A DNA stretch of 64,000 nucleotides from Thiomicrorhabdus marina (GTDB lineage: Bacteria; Pseudomonadota; Gammaproteobacteria; Thiomicrospirales; Thiomicrospiraceae), in NCBI RefSeq assembly GCF_017571465.1, contig NZ_JAGETV010000008.1, positions 1 through 64,000 of the forward strand. Reading direction: 5' to 3'. A program made the translations under genes and the position numbers. Under the pieces are notes generated by a model. It searched no databases. It saw nothing but the letters and a program-made list of their open reading frames with translations, and was not told the DNA's origin. Shown in pieces: positions 35,521 to 42,122 of this stretch (the stretch's first letter is position 1; each line of letters opens with the position of its first letter).

Positions 35521-36222
35521 ATGTCGCATTTTGCCAGAAAGCTTAAGCAAAGCCTATCGCGACGCCCAAAACCGCAGAGTTGGCCGTTGTCGATAAATGG
35601 CTCAATACAAAAGATTCCGATTAAATACACGCGCCGCACAGGTTCTCTTGCGTTAAAACATCTTGTCGAAGGCTGGTGTCTGTATTGTCCGGAAAAAGCG
35701 TCCTTGAAAAAGGTCGAGCAGATGCTTACGCAGTCACAAGCCGATTTTGAACGTTTTATCGAGCAGCATTCGCCAGCTATTCAGGCAAAGCAACAGCAAG
35801 CAACAAAGCAGCGACAAGGTTTGGAATTTTCTTGGCTCGGTGAGAAACGCCTGATTGATGGAGCGTTGGAACAATTGGAACCGCAATTGATTAAAGAAGC
35901 GGAAGACTATCTGCTTCCTAAAGTCAGGTTCTATGCCAAGCAGATGCAACTTAGCCCGAAACAAATCAAAGTCAAAAACTATAAATCCTGCTGGGGAAAT
36001 TGCTACCACCAACGCGGACTGGTGCAATTCAACTGGAAACTGCTGCAAGCACCGGAATGGGTGGTCGATTATGTGATAGTCCACGAACTTGCCCATCTCG
36101 TTCACCCCAACCACTCACGAGATTTTTGGAGTCTGGTGCAACAGCATTATCCTGAAACTCCGAACGCCAAGGTTTATCTGCAACAAAGTGGCAATCAAAT
36201 GATGCAGTTTTTAGCGAAGTAA
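35521..36222 (+). CDS. YgjP-like (SprT-type) zinc metallopeptidase
   Basis: A 233-residue protein of the YgjP/DUF45 family. The zinc motif is HELAHLVHPNHSRDFW near residues 181-196, with HExxH and a third His downstream. The preceding SCWGNCYHQRGLVQFNWKL is characteristic. I take the ATG at 35521, which has a GGAG ribosome site. An in-frame ATG at 35437 lies inside the divergent gene. The cellular substrate is unknown. Confidence 0.87.
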   Translation: MSHFARKLKQSLSRRPKPQSWPLSINGSIQKIPIKYTRRTGSLALKHLVEGWCLYCPEKASLKKVEQMLTQSQADFERFIEQHSPAIQAKQQQATKQRQGLEFSWLGEKRLIDGALEQLEPQLIKEAEDYLLPKVRFYAKQMQLSPKQIKVKNYKSCWGNCYHQRGLVQFNWKLLQAPEWVVDYVIVHELAHLVHPNHSRDFWSLVQQHYPETPNAKVYLQQSGNQMMQFLAK

Positions 36223-36307
36223 GGTGAAAGCATAGTGCTGAACCTGAACCACTGAGCAATCAGGCTCAGCGTTCAGATGGGGGATAGGCATTTAGATGAT
36301 AGAGAGC

Positions 36308-36646
36308 TTACTCGTCGTCGAAATCGTCATCAAAGTCATCGTTAGCATCTTGATACGTTTCTGGTCGCTTGCTGCGAGTTGCTGGCTGAGCGATGACTTC
36401 AAGATAAAAGCTCGTCAGATTGTCGGCTAACGACTTATCGATATACTTATTGATTTCCGCTTCGTGAATTTCTATGCAGTCATCCGCTGTGGCACCGTAT
36501 TTACATTTAAACGCCCAGAAATCCGCATCTGCCGGTAAGGCAAGACGGCGCTCGCGTTTGATGTATTTTTTAACTTCATGCTTAATGGCATCGGTTAAAC
36601 GCGCCGGTTGAATTTTTTCGTGTGTGAGTTGGAAAGTCTTTTTCAT
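36308..36646 (-). CDS. small conserved hypothetical protein (DUF6172-like)
   Basis: The protein has 112 residues, is soluble and charged, and begins MKKTFQLTHEKIQPARL. A run of basic residues (KKYIKRERRL) and a conserved-looking ADFWAFKCKYG segment follow. The acidic tail is nearly all Asp and Glu (DDFDDDFDDE). It resembles a family of small uncharacterised proteobacterial proteins, which I recall as DUF6172. No function is known. It is monocistronic. Confidence 0.7.
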   Translation of the reverse strand: MKKTFQLTHEKIQPARLTDAIKHEVKKYIKRERRLALPADADFWAFKCKYGATADDCIEIHEAEINKYIDKSLADNLTSFYLEVIAQPATRSKRPETYQDANDDFDDDFDDE

Positions 36647-36814
36647 GATGCTCTCTAGATTGAGTTGAGAGGGGATTATAGAGCAGTTTCTATCATCCTC
36701 GTCAGCGTTAAATTAGTTGCGCGGTAAAAAATTAGGAGTTGCGTTATTAGAAGCACTGGCGCACTCTCGAAATTCATGATAGCCAGCGAATGAAAATTTT
36801 GAGTTCCTAAGTTT

Positions 36815-36852
36815 TTGTTTTTACAATTCTTTCTAAATTAGAATGCTAGAAT
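36815..36852 (+). promoter_or_regulatory. toxin-antitoxin promoter region with palindrome
   Basis: A perfect palindrome TTCTAAATTAGAA (36831-36843) overlaps candidate -10 elements (TAGAAT at 36839 and 36847) about 40 bases before the antitoxin gene. YefM-type antitoxins usually repress their own operon by binding such palindromes. The exact promoter is uncertain. Confidence 0.42.
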
Positions 36853-36886
36853 AAACCTGTTAAAAGATTTTTAAGAGGGCTTTTAA

Positions 36887-37147
36887 ATGTCTGTTGTAAT
36901 CACGCACCCCATTCTCAGTAATATCAGTGCCGGGATTTCTGAGTTAAAGAAAAACCCGATGGCTGTTCTGCAACAAGGAGAGGGCTTTCCTGTTGCAATC
37001 CTGAATCGAAACCAACCTGTCTTTTATGCCGTTCCTGCTGACGCTTATGAACAATTAATGGAGCGTTTAGAGGACTTAGAGTTAGCCGCATTGGTTAGAG
37101 AGCGTGAGAATCAAGCTGAAGTCGAAGTTGATATTGATGCCATATAA
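36887..37147 (+). CDS. Phd/YefM-family antitoxin
   Basis: An 86-residue antitoxin of the Phd/YefM (StbD-like) type. The N-terminal DNA-binding half has ISAGISELKKNPMAVLQQG and VAILNRNQPVFYAVPADAYEQLME. The acidic C-terminus wraps the toxin. It overlaps the toxin gene by 11 bases. The module should be autoregulated through the palindrome upstream. It lies at the edge of the accessory region. Confidence 0.92.
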   Translation: MSVVITHPILSNISAGISELKKNPMAVLQQGEGFPVAILNRNQPVFYAVPADAYEQLMERLEDLELAALVRERENQAEVEVDIDAI

Positions 37148-37421
37148 ACTGACCTTCAAAGAAGATGCTTTGAAAGAGTGGAAAAAGCTCGATAAAACGG
37201 TCAAAGAAGTCTTTCGCAAAAAGCTCAAAGAGAGTCTTCAAAACCCACACATTGAATCGGCAAAATTAAGCGGTTTGCAGGATTGTTATAAAATCAAACT
37301 GCGTAGCGTCGGCTATCGTCTAGTTTATCAAGTTCGCGAAAATGAGCTGGTTGTATCCGTCATAGCGGTTGGAAAACGAGACCGTAATCAGGTCTATAAA
37401 ACGGCGAAATCGAGAGTTTAA
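37137..37421 (+). CDS. RelE/StbE-type toxin
   Basis: A 94-residue RelE-superfamily mRNA interferase toxin: MPYKLTFKEDALKEWKKLD at the start, the AKLSGLQDCYKIKLRSVGYRLVYQV core with the Arg residues of the active site, and an AVGKRDRNQVYKTA tail. The ATG at 37137 lies inside the antitoxin gene, the usual coupled arrangement. An in-frame ATG at 37104 is too far upstream to be the start. It looks intact. Confidence 0.92.
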   Translation: MPYKLTFKEDALKEWKKLDKTVKEVFRKKLKESLQNPHIESAKLSGLQDCYKIKLRSVGYRLVYQVRENELVVSVIAVGKRDRNQVYKTAKSRV

Positions 37422-37488
37422 ACTGCTTTTCCCTCCTTATTTTTTCTAAGGAAGAGCAGAACAAGTCCAAATGACTTCAGGCAAAGTA

Positions 37489-37598
37489 AAATTTAGGCTA
37501 AGCAAGACGTTGTTTGCCGTCATGTTTAGACCTGACAAAAACGGACAACACCGCTTAGCCAAATTTCTCGACTTACCCCTTCGGGCGTCGAGTTCTTC
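37489..37598. repeat. long imperfect inverted repeat followed by hairpin
   Basis: The arms 37489-37503 and 37553-37566 pair over 14 bases with one extra A at 37495, and inner segments also pair partly. A second hairpin (CTCGAC at 37567-37572 with GTCGAG at 37587-37592) follows, with a pyrimidine-rich tail that could terminate the toxin-antitoxin transcript. The one-base bulge is attC-like, but the GTT/AAC boxes are missing. The rest of the gap to 37899 is AT-rich with no gene. Confidence 0.5.
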
Positions 37599-37899
37599 TT
37601 AAATCTACCTTTGCTCTATATGCCAATGCATTAATTTATATAATTAAATAACCTTTTATATCGCTGGAATAGTTAACTTTTTTGGATTTGTTTCTTGTCT
37701 TTAGGTACTATAGTTTTTTTGAAAAAAATGGTCAGTGAAAAGCTAAGCGTTAAGAACAGTTTTTCTTGTAATAGAGTATAGACTGTCAAATTGACTACCT
37801 TTTCATCTAAATCGGTAAAAGATGCCCGATTATCTATTCAAGAGAGTGTATCAAGGCAAAAGTGCCTGATACTAAATGTTAAATGCCTAAGGAGAAATA

Positions 37900-38733
37900 G
37901 TGCAATATCTGAAAGCTTTTGCTTCCATGTTATGGAAAATATTCCCACACTTTATTCTGATTGTTTCGGGTGTCTTTCTTTGGTGGTATCTGAATGGGCT
38001 GGCAAGTAGTTCATCTAAAATAGTCGACTCTTTGGCAGGTGGTATTGTTAGTGGTTTAATAACTGCCCTTCTATTATTTGTATTTGCCATTTTGTGGCGT
38101 AAAAACATCGAACCTTGGTTTGAAAATCTCTTATATCAAGATGTTTGCATTGAAGGTGAGTGGTCGGGAATACTGATCCCTTACTTAGGTCTAGAAGACT
38201 TGGATCGCGCAGCCAAAAGAGCAGCCTGGCGTCGATTTCAAGAAAAGTTGCGAACTGAGAGAAAGGCTGATCGTGGAGAACCCATTCCCTCATCTTCCGT
38301 AGCAGATCAAAGTGGAGAAAAAGAGGTTAGTGCTGAGCTAATTTTACATAACGATCAAGATAGTAAGCCTGAAGCTGATGAAAAAGAAAAGCATATAAAA
38401 ATAGCCATTGGGTCAGTGCCGATTATTGTTCGTGTAGAACTCGTTAGGGTTGGCCACAAGATAAGCGGGCGAATTATTGAAATTGGTGGGGCCAGTAAAG
38501 TTCATACATACAATATTGGTGGTAGTTTTAAAAATCTTATCTTGTCTGGATGTTATGAAACATGTAATAGAGATCACATTGATCGAGGGGCACTTTCTTT
38601 GATGTTAACTAATAACGGGAAAGTGCTTGAAGGGTTCTTCTCTTCATACAGCGACGGCCAACACAAAATCGTCCCAATGCAATGTGTGCTAAAGAAGAAA
38701 AACCAACTGGCAGATGAGTCAAACGGCATTTAA
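37900..38733 (+). CDS. cassette gene: two-TM protein with beta-rich domain (Cap15-like architecture)
   Basis: A 277-residue protein. Two transmembrane helices lie near 13-32 and 43-66. A charged linker (110-165) is followed by a beta-rich domain starting GEWSGIL and continuing through ELVRVGHKISGRIIEIGG, FKNLILSGCYET and ALSLMLTNNGKVLEGFFSSYS. The 2TM plus small beta-barrel layout with a Trp-Gly start resembles Cap15/S-2TMbeta effectors of CBASS defence. No cyclase gene is present, so the function is a guess. Start is GTG with a good AAGGAG site. The stop codon sits inside the attC1 R'' box. Confidence 0.75.
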   Translation: MQYLKAFASMLWKIFPHFILIVSGVFLWWYLNGLASSSSKIVDSLAGGIVSGLITALLLFVFAILWRKNIEPWFENLLYQDVCIEGEWSGILIPYLGLEDLDRAAKRAAWRRFQEKLRTERKADRGEPIPSSSVADQSGEKEVSAELILHNDQDSKPEADEKEKHIKIAIGSVPIIVRVELVRVGHKISGRIIEIGGASKVHTYNIGGSFKNLILSGCYETCNRDHIDRGALSLMLTNNGKVLEGFFSSYSDGQHKIVPMQCVLKKKNQLADESNGI

Positions 38734-38796
38734 CAAGCAGCTGCAGCGGATCAATTAACGCTGCGCTTCAATTGCCCGCTGAGCTGGGCGTTAGAG
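38728..38796 (+). other. attC-like recombination site 1
   Basis: R'' is ATTTAAC (38728-38734), a perfect RYYYAAC. R' is GTTAGAG (38790-38796). The inner arms CAGCTGCAGCGG and CCGCTGAGCTG pair with one extra-helical G, the feature that gives attC strand polarity. The length of 69 bp is typical. The TAA of the upstream gene overlaps R''. Confidence 0.72.
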
Positions 38797-38864
38797 CCGA
38801 CCGCAGGGCGGTCGACTCTAACGGGGTGGCGCTAATAGATTCCCTTGTCAGACCGCCTGCGGCA
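38790..38864 (+). repeat. ORF-less mini-cassette with palindrome
   Basis: The bases 38790-38804 and 38808-38822 form a 15-bp near-perfect palindrome around a 3-base loop. It begins with the attC1 R' box. The next bases up to 38831 (from 38816) are an exact inverted copy of the last 16 bases of attC2 (38943-38958). No ORF is visible. It looks like a remnant of an inverted or mis-inserted attC end. Confidence 0.6.
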
Positions 38865-38958
38865 GTCTAACAATGCAACCAACCTGACGTGTTTCACTCC
38901 CGAAAAATTAAAATTTTCCGTGCGCGAAACCACGCAGGTTATCGCCACCCCGTTAGAG
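38865..38958 (+). other. attC-like recombination site 2
   Basis: R'' is GTCTAAC (38865-38871), a perfect RYYYAAC. R' is GTTAGAG (38952-38958). The long arms pair as ACCTGACGTGTTTC with GAAACCACGCAGGT, with an extra-helical A. A palindromic AAAATTAAAATTTT lies in the middle. The 94-bp site is about 89 percent identical by eye count to attC3. Confidence 0.75.
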
Positions 38959-38993
38959 CTATTTTGCATCATACAATTAAAGGAGTCCATTCG

Positions 38994-40046
38994 ATGGATG
39001 GAGTAACTAAGAAAAAATTCCAATATTTAGAAGCGAGGTTTGGTGACACTCCTACTTTTACGTTCACAATGAAGGTAAAAGATTTGATGTCTATATATTA
39101 CGTAGCAGTACGAGGGATTGATAAAGTTGATGGCGCGGTACAACGTGTTCTCAATAAGAGAAGAATAAGCGATATTAAGGAGTTTATTTTAGGCGGTCAT
39201 ACCTTTTTTAATTCATTTATTCTTAATTGGACGGACGAAAACTACGCGCCAACGTTTAACGATGGCCTGATCGAGCTACCGATTATGAATTCAAGTGCGC
39301 AAGTAATTGATGGTCAACATCGTATTGCTGGGTTTGAGGCGGCAATGGAAGATGATGAATCCGTTGGTGAAAGAGATATTATTATTACTCTCTGTATGAA
39401 TCTAAGCACTCAGAAAGCTGCTGAGATTTTTCTCAATATCAACACGGAACAGAAGCCTGTACCTAAAAGTCTTATGTATGATCTATTCGGAGAGGTCATA
39501 GATGATGAAAGCCACGCTGTTAATAGATCTACCGATATTGCTCGGCACCTAAACGATGATCCTGAATCACCTCTATATAAATTGATAAAGTTTCCTGGCT
39601 CACCTCGTGGTGTAGGAAGCATTGAATTGTCGACATTTGTTTCTTCGATTAAAGAGCATCTTAAGCCTGGAGGAACGTTCGGCGTATATAAACTAACCAC
39701 TCTTGATCATCAACGTGTCGTTATTACCAACTTTTTTAAAAGCGTTAAATCATTTTATAGCGAACAGAAACTTTGGACATCTAAAACGAAAAACCCTTTC
39801 TTAAAAGCAGCCGGATTTAATGGCGCTATTGACTTTTTAACTGGCTCTTTGATTCAGCGTTGTGCAGAAAAAGGCTCTTTTTCGGTGGATACAATGAACA
39901 AGGTTATCTCGTTTGAATCCGAAGACATTTTGACGTGGGATGATTTGAAGGGGTTGGACGGAAAAACAAGCCGGAAAAAAGTGAAAGATGCACTTGAAGC
40001 AAATCTGTTGAAATCTTTGCCAGCACAGGATCAGTATGAATTTTAA
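38994..40046 (+). CDS. cassette gene: DGQHR-domain protein (DndB-like)
   Basis: A 350-residue protein with the DGQHR motif at 106-110 (SAQVIDGQHRIAGFEAAME) and a second family block, AAEIFLNINTEQKPVPKSLMYDL. DGQHR proteins are ParB/sulfiredoxin-fold relatives. They include DndB, the regulator of DNA phosphorothioation, and DpdB of the deazaguanine DNA system. No dnd or dpd genes are here. The ATG at 38994 has an AAAGGAG site. The longer frame upstream runs through attC2 and is not coding. It overlaps the next gene by 11 bases, so the two form one cassette. Confidence 0.83.
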   Translation: MDGVTKKKFQYLEARFGDTPTFTFTMKVKDLMSIYYVAVRGIDKVDGAVQRVLNKRRISDIKEFILGGHTFFNSFILNWTDENYAPTFNDGLIELPIMNSSAQVIDGQHRIAGFEAAMEDDESVGERDIIITLCMNLSTQKAAEIFLNINTEQKPVPKSLMYDLFGEVIDDESHAVNRSTDIARHLNDDPESPLYKLIKFPGSPRGVGSIELSTFVSSIKEHLKPGGTFGVYKLTTLDHQRVVITNFFKSVKSFYSEQKLWTSKTKNPFLKAAGFNGAIDFLTGSLIQRCAEKGSFSVDTMNKVISFESEDILTWDDLKGLDGKTSRKKVKDALEANLLKSLPAQDQYEF

Positions 40047-40869
40047 GCGGTTCCGAGTGCAGTCAGCAATTGAGCTAGAAATAGGATGCACAGATTTAAC
40101 GAAATGGAATTCCTATCTACAAAAATTTAAAGATTATAAAGTAATTGATTCTAATCGAGAGATCTTATTATCGGAACTAAGAAAGGACTCTGCGGATATA
40201 TATTTCAAAGCTATTTTAAGTTTAGCAGAGGCAATCAATGGTTTGTGTGAAGGTCGCCATTCTTGGTCGGCAATAAAACTATATTACGCCGTTTTCTTCT
40301 TCTTAAGATGTTCGCTTGCCACCGATAAATATGCATTCCTCAAGAATAAAGGTATATACACTCTCAAGCTTGTTAATAACGAGTCCCCTGAGCGGAGAGA
40401 TCTGGGAAATTATCAAGGAGAAAGAATCAGTGGAGATCATAAAACCACCATTGTGACATACATTAACCTTTTCAGAGATTCCGATATACTTCAATCCAAC
40501 ACTGTAGATGGAAAAAATATATACGAGTGGCTAATGGAGCTAAGAAATCAGATAAATTATCGAGAAAGAGAATTTACAGAGCCTGTTAATAAATACTTTT
40601 TTGATAGTGTCTTTGATAAAAACAAAATTAAAAGACAAATCGAAATTTATTTAAATGATGATGCTCACGTATATTGTTTTGATAAAGATCACTGTAGTCT
40701 TGCCGCGCCACTGAAGCTGGCCTTGGCTGTTAGAAATCAGCTGTCTAGCTTTATTGACTTTGAACCTATCTCTAGAGATAAACAAGCAGAGATAGAAAAA
40801 TTGATTAAAGGTTCCCAGCTGAATCAAAGCCAAATATTCAAGTCTTTATATGATTTTGGTCGGCGCTAA
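40036..40869 (+). CDS. cassette gene: partner of the DGQHR protein, unknown
   Basis: The protein has 277 residues and I do not recognise it. It is soluble and largely helical. A segment HSWSAIKLYYAVFFFLRCSLA (about 75-95) resembles the core helix of HEPN/YaaC-like proteins, and ELRNQINYRERE (about 173-184) could be the second half of an RxxxxH-type region, but the His is absent. It overlaps the DGQHR gene and shares its cassette, which suggests that they work together. Its TAA stop lies inside the attC3 R'' box. Confidence 0.75.
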   Translation: MNFKRFRVQSAIELEIGCTDLTKWNSYLQKFKDYKVIDSNREILLSELRKDSADIYFKAILSLAEAINGLCEGRHSWSAIKLYYAVFFFLRCSLATDKYAFLKNKGIYTLKLVNNESPERRDLGNYQGERISGDHKTTIVTYINLFRDSDILQSNTVDGKNIYEWLMELRNQINYREREFTEPVNKYFFDSVFDKNKIKRQIEIYLNDDAHVYCFDKDHCSLAAPLKLALAVRNQLSSFIDFEPISRDKQAEIEKLIKGSQLNQSQIFKSLYDFGRR

Positions 40870-40957
40870 CAATGCAATCAACCTGACGTGTTTCACACCC
40901 GAAAAATTAAAATTTTCCGTGCGCGAAGCCACGCAGGTTATCGCCCCCCCATTAAGC
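40864..40957 (+). other. attC-like recombination site 3
   Basis: The site is nearly identical to attC2 over 94 bp, with about ten differences. Four of those are in the R' box, where the crossover trinucleotide reads ATT rather than GTT (ATTAAGC, 40951-40957). R'' is CGCTAAC. The changed crossover base suggests that this site may no longer recombine at its 3' end. The HNH gene begins 16 bases later. Confidence 0.72.
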
Positions 40958-40972
40958 ACCACAAGGAATATC

Positions 40973-41905
40973 ATGGCTGTATCACCAAAAACACGAATAC
41001 AAGTATGGGGTGAATCTGCTGCAAGGTGTGCGCACTGCAAGGAGCAGCTAATTTATTCTGAAGATTCTGGCATTCATGAATCCTTAGTAGGTGAGGTTTG
41101 CCATATATTCGCTCAAGGGAAAAAAGGACCAAGAGCAAATCCAAATATCCCTCTAGAAGAGTTGGATTTGCCAAATAACCTTTTATTGCTATGTAGAAAA
41201 CATCACAAATACGTCGATGATCACCCAGAGCTATTTCCAGCTGAACGGCTTGCTGAAATAAAAATCAAGCATATTGACTGGATTGTTCGTCAGTTATCTA
41301 TTTCAAAGTCATGGGACTGTAATCTTGCAAGCTTGCACTACTTAAATATCCCAAGACTGACCATTCTCTCTGCAATGTCAGAGGAAATGGTAACTTATGA
41401 TATTGATACAAGCAGAGGGCTTCACTGCTTGGGAGAAAAGCTTCTAGGCGTTATGCTTGCTTATCAAGGTTTGCTTGAACGAATGCATCCTCTAGTTATT
41501 GAGATGCCAGACTTCTCAGACCCATGCGAAGAACAGATTGGTATGCTCTTTAAATTTAACGACCGCTTCCGCACCAAAAATGCCCCCTGGCCTGACAGAA
41601 CGATTGACTACTCGAACTATTTGAAAGGTGATGTCACAAAAGACCCTCAGGTTTACAAAAAATTTGGAAATTGGAAGCTGATAATGATAGTTGATCCGAT
41701 GTGGATTACTACATCAACTGCATTTTGCGATTTTTCGCCCTCTGGAGGACAAAATAAATTCTCTGGCTTAGCCATGGTTAAATCTATCGACTATGACGGG
41801 CATATCATCACAGCAACACCTTTAGTTATGGGAATACCGAAATCTCCATTGCACGATATTTTCAATATGGACAATAACAGAATACCAAGAAGCATAGATG
41901 TATAG
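40973..41905 (+). CDS. cassette gene: HNH endonuclease-domain protein
   Basis: A 310-residue protein. The HNH/zinc-finger region is complete: Cys19 and Cys22 (CAHC), GEVCHIFAQ with His44, Asn69, and CRKHH with Cys74, His77 and His78. The 220-residue C-terminal part is unrecognised and may sense or bind a partner. HNH nucleases with such tails are common in phage-defence and restriction-like systems. The ATG at 40973 has an AAGGA site. The frame upstream of it is attC3 sequence. The degraded attC4 candidate begins four bases after the stop. Confidence 0.82.
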   Translation: MAVSPKTRIQVWGESAARCAHCKEQLIYSEDSGIHESLVGEVCHIFAQGKKGPRANPNIPLEELDLPNNLLLLCRKHHKYVDDHPELFPAERLAEIKIKHIDWIVRQLSISKSWDCNLASLHYLNIPRLTILSAMSEEMVTYDIDTSRGLHCLGEKLLGVMLAYQGLLERMHPLVIEMPDFSDPCEEQIGMLFKFNDRFRTKNAPWPDRTIDYSNYLKGDVTKDPQVYKKFGNWKLIMIVDPMWITTSTAFCDFSPSGGQNKFSGLAMVKSIDYDGHIITATPLVMGIPKSPLHDIFNMDNNRIPRSIDV

Positions 41906-41908
41906 CAG

Positions 41909-41985
41909 ACCTAACAAATCATCAACTTCGCGCCTACGGCGCCGGAAAAGAGGACGCTACCCTTTTTTAAATATTGGGTATAGGC
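41909..41985 (+). other. degraded attC-like site at the array end
   Basis: R'' ACCTAAC (41909-41915) is a perfect RYYYAAC and follows the HNH stop codon. A GCGCC-TAC-GGCGC hairpin lies next to it. The only R'-like sequence is GTATAGGC (41978-41985), with one inserted base, and the arms pair poorly. I see it as a truncated terminal attC. The remaining bases up to 42122 hold no gene. Confidence 0.42.
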
Positions 41986-42122
41986 TCGATTGCTTTTACG
42001 TTTATGCAGAGTATCGCAATAAACGAGGGATTTCTTGCCTAGCCAAAACCACAAAATGATTTAGAATCACTTCCTGCTTTTGCATATTCTCAATCACTCG
42101 CTCAATCACATGCAGGAATCGA

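Larger units (their letters stand above)
37878..41985 (+). mobile_element. integron cassette array without nearby integrase (CALIN-like)
   Basis: Four co-directional genes are separated by sites with the attC architecture (R'' box ending AAC, imperfect stem, R' box beginning GTT). The sites are 38728-38796, 38865-38958 and 40864-40957, with a degraded candidate at 41909-41985. Two of the cassette stop codons lie inside R'' boxes, as in classical cassettes. A GTTAAAT at 37878-37884 is a possible left boundary. No tyrosine recombinase IntI is encoded in this window. Boundaries are approximate. Confidence 0.62.

Noticed and set aside
37139-37147. Possible frameshift between antitoxin and toxin
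   Set aside because: The 11-base overlap with a separate ATG is the usual arrangement of such pairs, and both proteins are full length.
38889-38993. N-terminal extension of the DGQHR gene through attC2
   Set aside because: The extension would translate the recombination site itself. The ATG at 38994 has a clear ribosome site, and the same peptide appears before the HNH gene simply because attC3 repeats the sequence.
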